DNA from: Bacillus sp. MUM 116
GTDB lineage: Bacteria; Bacillota; Bacilli; Bacillales; Cytobacillaceae
Length of the DNA stretch: 37,014 nt
Assembly (NCBI RefSeq): GCF_001866655.1
Contig: NZ_MLYR01000109.1
Span: 1 to 37,014, forward strand
Direction: 5' to 3'
Shown: positions 29,069 to 36,939 of the stretch, piece by piece
Position numbering within the stretch: the first letter of the stretch is position 1
Layout: every line of letters starts with the position of its first letter
Translations under genes and position numbers: made by a program
The notes under the pieces: generated by a model
Told to the model about the DNA's origin: nothing
What the model saw: only the letters and a program-made list of their open reading frames with translations
Database searches by the model: none

Positions 29069-30274
29069 ATGGTAAAAAAAATATTTAAATCCTATGATTA
29101 TACTTTAATCCTTGCAATTATTCTTCTGTCAGCATTTGGACTGGTAATGGTTTACAGTGCTAGCATGGCATCTGCTGTTCAACGATATAAAGTTCCAAGT
29201 GATTTTTTTTACCAGAGGCAAAAAATATTTTTGCTCATATCATTGGCGATTTTTATTTTTACAGCGGTGATTCCATATAAAATAATGACGTTTACCAAAC
29301 ACTTTTTAGCTCCGATGGTGATCCTATCGATTATGGCTCTTATGGGTTTATTCGTGTTCGGAAATGTTGCAGGTAATGCCCAAAGCTGGTATCAATTTGG
29401 GCCATTAAAAATTCAGCCTTCGGAATTTGTTAAACTTGCTGTCATTATCTATTTGTCGGCTGTTTATGCAAAGAAACAGAATTACATCAACCAGTTTAAC
29501 AAAGGGGTTCTTCCACCATTATTTTACCTTTTGATTGTTTGCGTTCTGATTGCCAAACAGCCTGACTATGGGACAGCTCTTATAATTATTCTAATCGCCG
29601 GTACGGTTATCCTATCATCCGGCATGAATTTTAAAAGTATTTCTAAACTATTGCTGATTGGGGTTATCGTAGGGTTAATTTTTCTTGCTTTTGGGAAGGG
29701 AGCAATCTTGTCTCAAAAAAGAGTTGATCGGTTTGCCGTATTAAACGATCCGTTTAAAGAAGAACAAACATCCGGGTTCCACCTGGCAAATTCATATATT
29801 GCGATAGGTTCCGGTGGGATTAATGGATTAGGACTAGGAAGAAGTATTCAGAAGCTTGGTTATCTTCCAGAATCCCATACAGATTTTATTATGGCCGTAA
29901 TTGCTGAAGAACTTGGAGTATGGGGGGTTGGCTTTGTTGTTTTAACCTTGGCTTATATTGTTCTTAGGGGAATCTATATTGGGTTAAAATGCAAGGACCC
30001 TTTTGGAAGCCTGTTGGCGATAGGAATTTCCAGCATGATTGGAATTCAAACCTTTATTAACCTAGGGGGGATATCAGGAGTCATTCCACTTACGGGTGTA
30101 CCATTGCCATTTGTAAGTTACGGTGGTTCCTCGCTGCTTTCGCTTGCCATAGCTGCCGGAATTTTAGTCAATGTATCCATGTTTGTTAAATATGAGAGTA
30201 CGAAAAATAAATCGGACCAAAAAGTGAAAAAAGAACAGAAAAATGACGGAAAAGTATTTTACTTGCAACAATAA
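29069..30274 (+). CDS. ftsW: Septal peptidoglycan glycosyltransferase FtsW (SEDS family)
   Basis: A 401-residue integral membrane protein with about ten membrane helices. SEDS hallmarks are present: VYSAS near residue 30, AGNAQSWYQFGPLKIQPSEFVKLA (quoted in parts: AQSWYQFGPLKIQPSE and FVKLA), KQPDYGTAL, LPESHTDFIMAVIAEELG, and GVPLPFVSYGGSSLL. It polymerises lipid II at the division septum with its partner PBP. The Lys-rich cytoplasmic tail is KKEQKNDGKVFYLQQ. The start is the ATG at 29069 behind GAGGGAA. In B. subtilis pycA follows; here a terminator and a repeat remnant lead straight to ctaA. Confidence 0.95.
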   Translation: MVKKIFKSYDYTLILAIILLSAFGLVMVYSASMASAVQRYKVPSDFFYQRQKIFLLISLAIFIFTAVIPYKIMTFTKHFLAPMVILSIMALMGLFVFGNVAGNAQSWYQFGPLKIQPSEFVKLAVIIYLSAVYAKKQNYINQFNKGVLPPLFYLLIVCVLIAKQPDYGTALIIILIAGTVILSSGMNFKSISKLLLIGVIVGLIFLAFGKGAILSQKRVDRFAVLNDPFKEEQTSGFHLANSYIAIGSGGINGLGLGRSIQKLGYLPESHTDFIMAVIAEELGVWGVGFVVLTLAYIVLRGIYIGLKCKDPFGSLLAIGISSMIGIQTFINLGGISGVIPLTGVPLPFVSYGGSSLLSLAIAAGILVNVSMFVKYESTKNKSDQKVKKEQKNDGKVFYLQQ

Positions 30275-30304
30275 AAAAGCTGCCGGGTTGGCAGCTTTTT
30301 TATT
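30273..30304 (+). terminator. Terminator of ftsW
   Basis: AAAAAAGCTGCC and GGCAGCTTTTTT form a perfect 12-bp stem with loop GGGTT. Confidence 0.9.
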
Positions 30305-30321
30305 GTATAAGTATTTATTAA

Positions 30322-30364
30322 TTGCTTTGAGAATGGTCCAGCTGTGGCGCCTTCACTTATCTTA
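30322..30364 (+). repeat. GC-rich dispersed repeat, copy 6, deletion remnant
   Basis: TTGCTTTGAGAATGGTCCAGC is joined directly to GGCGCCTTCACTTATCTTA; the middle of the element is missing. The final TTA is the stop codon of ctaA. Confidence 0.75.
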
Positions 30365-31270
30365 TTTATGTTTTTTTCTTACTCTTGAATATAAAAGTAA
30401 TAAATAGCTTAAAACCCCAAATAAACAAGTGATGAAAAAGGCGTGCAATAGTGCTATATAGAGATTTAGTCTGCTAAAAATAATCAAGGCACCGGCAATT
30501 CCTTGCAAGCACACAAGACAAAATGAAATAATCCATCCCCAGTAAAGAACCTTTTGCTGGTTATATCGGCGTATCGCCAAGTATGTAACATAGGCAATCC
30601 AAATAAAAATTATTCCTGCTGCAGCCCGATGTCCCATTTGTACCCATTCATACATATTTGTTGGCAGGGATGGCGCATCATTAAGGCATAACGGCCAATC
30701 ACGGCAAACCAGGCTTGATTCGGTATGGCGGACCAGTGCACCAGTATAAATGACAATATAACTGTAAATGGAAACACCGACGATATGAAAACTCATTCGT
30801 TTATCAATAACAAGCTTATCTACATCAAATTTCTTATCCACTTCAAAGATAATTAAAGTTAGTAAAAATACAGCTGCAAAGGATACAAGTGAGATACCAA
30901 AATGCAAAGCCAAAACAAAGCTGGATTGGCCCCACAAGACAGCAGCTGCCCCAATTAAACCTTGTAAGAGTAAGAAAAAGAATGAGAGAAATGATAGGAA
31001 TTTTGTTTCTCTTATATGACCAATGGCTTTCCAGGTCCAAATCGATAAAATAAGAACCAAGACCCCTTCTGCACCTGATACAAGACGGTGAGCGAGCTCA
31101 ATAATTAATTCCGGAGTTATATCTGACGGGACAATTTTGTCTTCGCAAAGCGGCCATGATCTTCCGCATCCCATTCCAGAGCCTGTTTTGGTAACAAGTG
31201 CTCCGCCCAGTAAAACAAAAATCATCCCAATCGTAGTAGCTACAGCGAGCCACTTTAAAGAACGTTGCAA
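30362..31270 (-). CDS. ctaA: Heme A synthase CtaA
   Basis: Membrane enzyme that oxidises the C8 methyl of heme O to give heme A for cytochrome oxidase. It has eight helices in two four-helix bundles. The extracellular loop cysteines Cys35 and Cys42 lie in GCGRSWPLC; a second pair is in VCRDWPLC. The heme-binding His are in ELAHRL, LHFGIS, GHRAAAG and LHAFF. The start is TTG at 31270, preceded by GAAGGTG on the minus strand; the longer TTG start at 31288 has no ribosome binding site. The result, 302 residues, matches the B. subtilis N-terminus. It is divergent from ctaB, as in B. subtilis. Confidence 0.94.
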   Translation of the reverse strand: MQRSLKWLAVATTIGMIFVLLGGALVTKTGSGMGCGRSWPLCEDKIVPSDITPELIIELAHRLVSGAEGVLVLILSIWTWKAIGHIRETKFLSFLSFFFLLLQGLIGAAAVLWGQSSFVLALHFGISLVSFAAVFLLTLIIFEVDKKFDVDKLVIDKRMSFHIVGVSIYSYIVIYTGALVRHTESSLVCRDWPLCLNDAPSLPTNMYEWVQMGHRAAAGIIFIWIAYVTYLAIRRYNQQKVLYWGWIISFCLVCLQGIAGALIIFSRLNLYIALLHAFFITCLFGVLSYLLLLYSRVRKKHK

Positions 31271-31696
31271 AAAATTCACCTTCTTCAATGTTAGTTCGAA
31301 AATTTGTCAATGGATATTATTGTAAGTATAATTGATGAAATAGGACAGAAAAAGCCCCTATTCATCATAACGAAAACAAAAGGAAAAGAACAGGATTTCG
31401 AGATTTTTTTGGTGTTTTTTTTGGCCGATCAATTGAACGGATAATTTTTAATTTTCGCCATTATTATAGTGGAAACTATTGAAACTTGTGGAATGATTTG
31501 TTAAAACTATAAATAACAGTTCTTTTAAGGAATATTTTCCTGAATAACAGGCTTAAATGTTATTTTGAATATTCTGAAAAGTTTTGACACAATTTAGTCA
31601 AAAATTATTCAAAAAAAATTCACAAAAAGGACTCGAATTGTGATTTAATATACAGTGAAAGTGTTTATTAAAACTCTTCTTTTTTAAGATGTATTC

Positions 31697-31754
31697 TTAT
31701 CTTGAGATAACTTTTATTTAAGCTTATCTATTTCCTTATAAGGAATTAGATAAG
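31697..31754 (+). other. Alternating TTATCT/AGATAA palindrome array upstream of ctaB
   Basis: Four half-sites alternate: TTATCT (31697), AGATAA (31705), TTATCT (31724), AGATAA (31748). The first pair forms TTATCTTGAGATAA. The second pair is part of a 15-bp stem (31723-31737 against 31740-31754) with one mismatch and a 2-nt centre. No T run follows, so it looks like an operator rather than a terminator. No regulator is assigned. Confidence 0.55.
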
Positions 31755-31775
31755 GCAAAATTATTTAGGTATCGA

Positions 31776-31781
31776 TATAAT
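31776..31781 (+). promoter_or_regulatory. Candidate -10 element of ctaB
   Basis: A perfect TATAAT lies 22 bp after the palindrome array; the -35 position (AGGCAA) is poor, consistent with an activated promoter. Confidence 0.45.
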
Positions 31782-31783
31782 GG

Positions 31784-31810
31784 ATATTGTAAATATTGTA
31801 AATATTGTAA
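31784..31810 (+). repeat. Triplicated 9-mer in the ctaB leader
   Basis: ATATTGTAA occurs three times in perfect tandem, between the -10 and the ribosome binding site TAGGAGG. The ORF begins 22 bp later. Confidence 0.85.
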
Positions 31811-31832
31811 TAAAGGATTAGGAGGATAAAAA

Positions 31833-32771
31833 ATGTCCAATTCAAAGGGTCTTGGTGATACTGCGATAGAAAATGATGCATCAGGCCTGAAAACGGGTAT
31901 TGAAAAAACGTCAGCATGGAAGGACTTTTTAGCTCTCATCAAAATTGGAATTGTTAATTCCAATCTCATTACAGCTTTTACAGGTCTTTGGCTGGCAATT
32001 CATTTTACCGGTTTAAGTTTTTTAAATAACTTAGATATCGTATTTTTTACATTAGCTGGTTCAGCACTCATTATCGCTGGGTCTTGTGTGATTAATAACT
32101 GGTTTGACCGGGATATTGATCATTTAATGGAAAGAACAAAAGCCAGACCAACTGTAACAGGAAAATTGGCTCCTGCAAAAGTACTTGCTTTTGGTATTAT
32201 CTTGATTGGCCTGGGAACACTGTCTTTATTATTTACTACTATAACTGCAACAGTAATAGGGCTGCTTGGAGTTTTTAGTTATGTTTTCCTTTATACATTA
32301 TGGTCAAAACGTCAATTGGTTTCTAATACGATTATCGGAAGTATTTCCGGTGCTGTTCCGCCGCTTATAGGCTGGGCTGCAGTAGACGGAAATCTTGATA
32401 AAATGGCATGGGCGTTATTTGTCCTTATGTTTGCTTGGCAGCCTCCTCATTTTTATGCACTAGCGATGAGAAGAGTAAAGGAATATAAAGCAGCAGGAAT
32501 TCCAATGCTTCCAGTGGTTAAAGGATTTAAAACGACCAAAAGACACATCGTACTTTGGGTAGCAGTTTTATTACCAATCCCAATTTTTTTGAAAAGTTTA
32601 GGAATCCCATTTCTAATTCTGGCAACCGTGTTAAATCTCGGTTGGCTTGTTTTAGGGATTTATGGATATAGGGTCAAAGATGATATTAAGTGGGCAAAAC
32701 TAATGTTTTTGTACTCATTGCAATATCTAACTATTATTTTTGTAGCAATGGTTATTGTTACATTGATTTAG
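31833..32771 (+). CDS. ctaB: Protoheme IX farnesyltransferase (heme O synthase) CtaB
   Basis: A 312-residue UbiA-family prenyltransferase that adds a farnesyl group to heme B to form heme O, the CtaA substrate. The prenyl-diphosphate motif NNWFDRDID (Asn88-Asp96) and MERTKARPT lie in the first cytoplasmic loop; YTLWSKR and the second-loop residues follow. About nine helices are predicted, after a soluble N-terminal stretch of about 30 residues. The start is the ATG at 31833 behind TAGGAGG. It is the first gene of the ctaBCDEF cluster; 191 bp separate it from ctaC. Confidence 0.95.
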   Translation: MSNSKGLGDTAIENDASGLKTGIEKTSAWKDFLALIKIGIVNSNLITAFTGLWLAIHFTGLSFLNNLDIVFFTLAGSALIIAGSCVINNWFDRDIDHLMERTKARPTVTGKLAPAKVLAFGIILIGLGTLSLLFTTITATVIGLLGVFSYVFLYTLWSKRQLVSNTIIGSISGAVPPLIGWAAVDGNLDKMAWALFVLMFAWQPPHFYALAMRRVKEYKAAGIPMLPVVKGFKTTKRHIVLWVAVLLPIPIFLKSLGIPFLILATVLNLGWLVLGIYGYRVKDDIKWAKLMFLYSLQYLTIIFVAMVIVTLI

Positions 32772-32828
32772 TTTTGCTTAATGTTCTTCTATACTAATGG
32801 AAGCTAATTTGCCATTGGCGTTTAGATG

Positions 32829-32868
32829 ACCCAGCGGCATCTTTCAGTAAAGAACCTTGTTGCTGGGT
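32829..32868 (+). other. Intercistronic hairpin between ctaB and ctaC
   Basis: ACCCAGC (32829-32835) and GCTGGGT (32862-32868) pair around a 26-nt loop, followed by AATCTTTTAC. It could be a weak attenuator or an mRNA processing site that sets ctaC above ctaB; this is inference. Confidence 0.4.
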
Positions 32869-32962
32869 AATCTTTTACATATGGATGAATCATTATACAT
32901 ACTTCTTTGATCAAGCATTTATATTAAAGAAATTTTTTACGAAAGAGGGGTTTGATTGAGCT

Positions 32963-34021
32963 ATGAAAAGGCTTGCAAAATGGCGTTTAATATCGTTGTT
33001 TGCGATTTTAGCGCTAATTCTCTCCGGATGCGGTGAACCGTTCCTATCCACGTTACAGCCAGCCGGTGAAGTTGCAGACATGCAATATGGCTTAATGAAG
33101 TTAAGTACTTACATCATGGTTGGAGTTATCCTAGTTGTACTAATCATTTTTGTATTGGTATTTTTACGCTTCAGAAGAAAGGATGACACAATACCAAAAC
33201 AAGTGGAAGGAAGCCATACATTAGAAATTACTTGGACAGTTATACCGATTCTATTACTTCTAATCCTTGCTGTTCCAACAGTAGCTGCTACCTTCAAGCT
33301 TGCAGATGTTTCACAAATGGATAAGAAAAATTCAAAAGCATTGGTAATTAATGTGCGTTCACATTTATACTGGTGGGATTTTGAATATCCAGGTCAAAAA
33401 ATTGTAACTAGCCAAGAGTTAGTAGTTCCAACAAATGAAAAGGTTTATTTTAGCTTAAAGTCGATGGATGTAAAACATGCATTCTGGATTCCTGCTGTTG
33501 GCGGTAAAATGGATACAAATACTGATAATATTAATAAGTTTTGGCTGGAGTTTGATGCAAAAAAAGCACAAGAGGCCGGAAACCTTTTCTATGGTAAATG
33601 TGCTGAGTTATGCGGACCATCTCATGCTTTAATGGACTTTAAAGTAAAAGCAATGAGCCGTGCTCAATTTGATAGCTGGGTAAAGGCAATGCAAAATGTA
33701 AAAGAGCCTCAAAAAGCCCAATCAGCTTTAGCACAACAAGGACAGGATATCTTTAATAAAAGTTGTGTAGCATGTCATGCTGTAACACCACAAAATAATA
33801 AACCAGAAGCAGCAAGACTTGCACCAAATTTAACGAACTTTGGTGATCGTTCTCGTGTCGCTGGTATTTTAGATCATAATAAAACGGAATTGAAAAATTG
33901 GATTCGCAATCCTGAAACATATAAACCAGGAAATAAAATGACTGGTAAATACCCACAAATGTCAGAAGATCAATTAAATGCTTTAGCTGAGTATTTAATG
34001 GGATTAAAAGTGCAGCAATAG
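32963..34021 (+). CDS. ctaC: Cytochrome c oxidase caa3 subunit II with fused cytochrome c domain
   Basis: A 352-residue lipoprotein subunit II. The signal peptide ends in lipobox LSGC (Cys23); two membrane helices follow at about 47-70 and 92-112. The CuA domain has the ligand motif CAELCGPSHALM (Cys213, Cys217, His221, Met224). The C-terminal fused cytochrome c domain carries the heme motif CVACH (268-272) and a later Met ligand candidate in GKYPQM. This fusion defines a caa3-type oxidase, so no separate soluble cytochrome c is needed. The start is the ATG at 32963 with AGAGGGG upstream. Confidence 0.95.
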   Translation: MKRLAKWRLISLFAILALILSGCGEPFLSTLQPAGEVADMQYGLMKLSTYIMVGVILVVLIIFVLVFLRFRRKDDTIPKQVEGSHTLEITWTVIPILLLLILAVPTVAATFKLADVSQMDKKNSKALVINVRSHLYWWDFEYPGQKIVTSQELVVPTNEKVYFSLKSMDVKHAFWIPAVGGKMDTNTDNINKFWLEFDAKKAQEAGNLFYGKCAELCGPSHALMDFKVKAMSRAQFDSWVKAMQNVKEPQKAQSALAQQGQDIFNKSCVACHAVTPQNNKPEAARLAPNLTNFGDRSRVAGILDHNKTELKNWIRNPETYKPGNKMTGKYPQMSEDQLNALAEYLMGLKVQQ

Positions 34022-34052
34022 TTGGGGAATTGGTTGAAAGGGAGGTAAAATT

Positions 34053-35921
34053 GTGAGTACCTATGCTCAAAAAAAGGGATTTGGCGGAACTATATGGGAT
34101 TATTTAACTACGGTAGACCATAAAAAAATCGCTATCCTCTATATGATTGCTGGCGGATTTTTCTTCTTAATCGGTGGGATTGAAGCGATCTTTATCCGAA
34201 TCCAGCTTGCAGTACCAAATAATGATTTTGTTAGTGCTGGACAATTTAATGAAATTATCACAATGCACGGAACAACAATGATTTTCCTTGCAGCGATGCC
34301 GCTAATTTTCGGCTTTATGAATGCAGTAATGCCTTTACAAATTGGGGCACGTGACGTAGCGTTCCCATATGTTAATGCATTAGGTTTTTGGCTTTTCTTT
34401 TTCGGTGGTGTGTTCCTGAATCTTTCATGGTTTATGGGTGGAGCACCTGATGCCGGCTGGACATCTTATGCATCACTTGCAGTCGCATCTAAGGGTCATG
34501 GTGTTGACTTCTATATTTTAGGTTTACAGATTTCCGGTCTTGGAACCTTGATTGGTGGTATTAACTTCCTGGTTACAATCATCAACATGCGTGCACCTGG
34601 AATGACTTATATGAGAATGCCTTTGTTTACTTGGACAACATTTGTAACTTCTGCACTCATTTTATTTGCATTCCCTCCGTTAACAGTAGGACTTGTGTTA
34701 ATGATGTTTGACCGTTTATTTGGAGCAAACTTATTTGAAGTTTCAATGGGTGGTAATACCGTTATTTGGGAACACCTTTTCTGGATATTCGGTCACCCAG
34801 AGGTTTATATTTTGATCTTACCTGCTTTTGGTATTTTTTCAGAAATACTCCCTATTTTTTCAAGAAAACGTTTATTCGGTTACTCTTCAATGGTGTTTGC
34901 AACTGTTTTAATCGGTTTCTTAGGATTCATGGTTTGGGCTCACCATATGTTCACAACTGGATTAGGACCAGTCACTAATGCCATTTTCGCAGTTGCTACA
35001 ATGGCAATTGGTGTACCTACAGGTATCAAAATTTTCAACTGGTTATTAACTCTTTGGGGTGGGAGCGTTAAATTTACCACTCCAATGCATTGGGCCTTTG
35101 CTTTTATTCCATCGTTCCTTGCTGGTGGTGTAACAGGGGTTATGCTTGCATCTGCTGCTGCAGACTATCAGTATCATGATACGTATTTCGTTGTTGCCCA
35201 TTTTCACTATGTAATTGTGGGTGGGGTAGTATTTGCCATTTTCGCAGGTACTCACCTTTATTGGCCAAAAATGTTTGGTACAATGTTAAACGAAGCGATG
35301 GGTAAAATAACATTCTGGTTATTCTTTATTGGCTTCCACTTGACATTCTTTATTCAACACTTCTTAGGTCTATGGGGAATGCCGCGTCGTGTTTTCACAT
35401 ACCTTCCAGGTCAAGGATTTGACGCTGCGAATATGGTAAGTTCTATCGGTGCAGCATTTATGGGTGCGGCCGTCATCGTTATGTTAATAAACATCATTGT
35501 TACATCTGTTAAAAACGTTAAAGTTGGAAATGATCCTTGGGGTGATGGTAGAACTCTTGAATGGTCAATCCCATCACCACCTCCATTTTATAACTTTAAA
35601 CAGCTTCCACTTGTCCGTGGATTAGATGCTTATTGGTTGGAAAAAATGGAAGGTAAGAAGGAAATGACTCCGGCTGAGCCGCTTGGTGATATTCATATGC
35701 CGAATTCATCCTTCCTACCATTTACAACGGCTCTTGGGCTTTTCATTGCCGCATTTGGGGCAATGTACCATGTGAACGATAAAGTTTGGGCATTACCAGT
35801 TATGATAATTGGACTACTTGTTACTTTTGGTTCCATGTTCTTCCGTTCAGTAAAAGATGATCATGGATTCCATATTCACAAGGAAGATTTATTGAAAGAA
35901 GAAAAGGGGGCTAAGGCATAA
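34053..35921 (+). CDS. ctaD: Cytochrome c oxidase caa3 subunit I
   Basis: Catalytic, proton-pumping subunit of 622 residues. Heme a ligand His72 is in MHGTTM and His385 in HFHYV; heme a3 ligand is His383. CuB ligands are His248 in GHPEVYIL (with Tyr252 for the His-Tyr cross-link), His297 and His298 in WAHHMF. The GHPEVY glutamate of the D-channel is present. The C-terminal extension after about 560 resembles the subunit III-like helices of Bacillus CtaD. The start is GTG at 34053 behind GGGAGG. Its stop overlaps the ctaE start. Confidence 0.96.
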   Translation: MSTYAQKKGFGGTIWDYLTTVDHKKIAILYMIAGGFFFLIGGIEAIFIRIQLAVPNNDFVSAGQFNEIITMHGTTMIFLAAMPLIFGFMNAVMPLQIGARDVAFPYVNALGFWLFFFGGVFLNLSWFMGGAPDAGWTSYASLAVASKGHGVDFYILGLQISGLGTLIGGINFLVTIINMRAPGMTYMRMPLFTWTTFVTSALILFAFPPLTVGLVLMMFDRLFGANLFEVSMGGNTVIWEHLFWIFGHPEVYILILPAFGIFSEILPIFSRKRLFGYSSMVFATVLIGFLGFMVWAHHMFTTGLGPVTNAIFAVATMAIGVPTGIKIFNWLLTLWGGSVKFTTPMHWAFAFIPSFLAGGVTGVMLASAAADYQYHDTYFVVAHFHYVIVGGVVFAIFAGTHLYWPKMFGTMLNEAMGKITFWLFFIGFHLTFFIQHFLGLWGMPRRVFTYLPGQGFDAANMVSSIGAAFMGAAVIVMLINIIVTSVKNVKVGNDPWGDGRTLEWSIPSPPPFYNFKQLPLVRGLDAYWLEKMEGKKEMTPAEPLGDIHMPNSSFLPFTTALGLFIAAFGAMYHVNDKVWALPVMIIGLLVTFGSMFFRSVKDDHGFHIHKEDLLKEEKGAKA

Positions 35922-36547
35922 TGCACGCAGAAGAAAAATTTACCTATGAGACATGGCCTGCTGAGCCTGAGAAAGCCACCCTTGAATCAAAAAATAAATT
36001 TTTAGGCTTTTGGTTTTTCTTAGGGGGGGAGACGGTTCTCTTCGCCTCCCTCTTTGCAACATATCTTGCATTAAAGGATAAGGTTCCTGATTCAAGTCAG
36101 CATTTAGCTAAGGACCTGTTTGAAATGCCGCTTACATTTGTAGCGACCATGTTACTTTTAACAAGCTCGCTTACAAGTGTTTATGCAATGTACCATATGA
36201 AAAACTTTGCATTTAAAAAGATGATGGTATGGCTTGGCTTAACTGCATTATTAGGTGTAGGGTTCTTAGGACTTGAGGTTTACGAGTTTAAAACCTATGT
36301 CCATGAAGGCCATACATTTACAAGCAGTGCATTTGGTTCTGCTTTCTACACATTAGTTGGATTCCATGGTGGTCACGTTGCTTTTGGTCTATTATGGTGC
36401 CTAACACTAATGTTCCGTAATGCAAAACGCGGTTTAAACCTCTATAACGCTCCCAAATTTTATGTGTTTAGTTTATACTGGCACTTTATCGACGTTGTTT
36501 GGGTGTTTATCTTTACAGTAGTATATTTAATGGGAATGGTGGGATAA
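35921..36547 (+). CDS. ctaE: Cytochrome c oxidase caa3 subunit III
   Basis: A 208-residue membrane protein with five helices. FWFFLGGETVLFASLFATYL and FHGGHVAFGLLWC, with the closing YWHFIDVVWVFIFTVVYL, are subunit III signatures. It stabilises subunit I and its proton uptake. The ATG at 35921 overlaps the ctaD stop by one base (TAATG), so translation is coupled. ctaF follows after 4 nt. Confidence 0.95.
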   Translation: MHAEEKFTYETWPAEPEKATLESKNKFLGFWFFLGGETVLFASLFATYLALKDKVPDSSQHLAKDLFEMPLTFVATMLLLTSSLTSVYAMYHMKNFAFKKMMVWLGLTALLGVGFLGLEVYEFKTYVHEGHTFTSSAFGSAFYTLVGFHGGHVAFGLLWCLTLMFRNAKRGLNLYNAPKFYVFSLYWHFIDVVWVFIFTVVYLMGMVG

Positions 36548-36551
36548 ACTG

Positions 36552-36887
36552 ATGGCAAATCCACAAGTAAATTCAGGTAACCCAAGAGTTGACATTGAAT
36601 ATCGCCGAAAGAAAAGTAAAGAAGAAATGAAATACCAAGTTGTTTCTTTCGCCTTAATGATTTTCTTGACCTTAATAGCTTTCGGAGCCGTTTTAGCTAA
36701 AGGATTTACAGCATGGTTCACTGTTCCATTTATTATTCTTTTAGCTGTTGTTCAAGTAATTTTTCAGCTCTATTATTTCATGCACATGAGCCACAAAGGC
36801 CATGAAGCACCATCATTATTCTTGTACTCAGGTGTACTCGTTGGAGCAATTACCGTTTTAGCGTTTTCAACAATTATTTGGTGGTAA
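36552..36887 (+). CDS. ctaF: Cytochrome c oxidase caa3 subunit IV
   Basis: A 111-residue protein with three membrane helices after a charged N-terminus (RVDIEYRRKKSKEEMKYQ). QLYYFMHMSHKGHE is the typical subunit IVB signature. It is the last gene of the operon before a terminator. In B. subtilis ctaG follows ctaF directly; here a terminator and a repeat come first. Confidence 0.93.
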   Translation: MANPQVNSGNPRVDIEYRRKKSKEEMKYQVVSFALMIFLTLIAFGAVLAKGFTAWFTVPFIILLAVVQVIFQLYYFMHMSHKGHEAPSLFLYSGVLVGAITVLAFSTIIWW

Positions 36888-36896
36888 TGAAAACAC

Positions 36897-36934
36897 AAAA
36901 GAGAGAATCGGCTTTTAGCCGATTTTCTTTTTTA
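36897..36934 (+). terminator. Terminator of the cta operon
   Basis: AATCGGCT and AGCCGATT form the core stem with a three-T loop, flanked by AAAAGAGAG and TTCTTTTTT. Confidence 0.88.
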
Positions 36935-36939
36935 GGAGA

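Larger units (their letters stand above)
31271..31832. promoter_or_regulatory. Divergent ctaA-ctaB control region
   Basis: About 560 bp without a gene, very AT-rich. A minus-strand TATAAT at 31468-31463 with poor -35 may serve ctaA with a leader of about 185 nt. ATTCACAAA (31618-31626) is the exact complement of the ResD-type box TTTGTGAAT; ResDE activates cta genes in B. subtilis. The right half holds the palindrome array, -10 and 9-mer repeat listed separately. Confidence 0.5.

Noticed and set aside
31584..31611. TTGACA (31584) with TATTCA as a ctaB promoter
   Set aside because: Spacer 16 and a poor -10; the TATAAT at 31776 nearer the gene is better, though both could be used.
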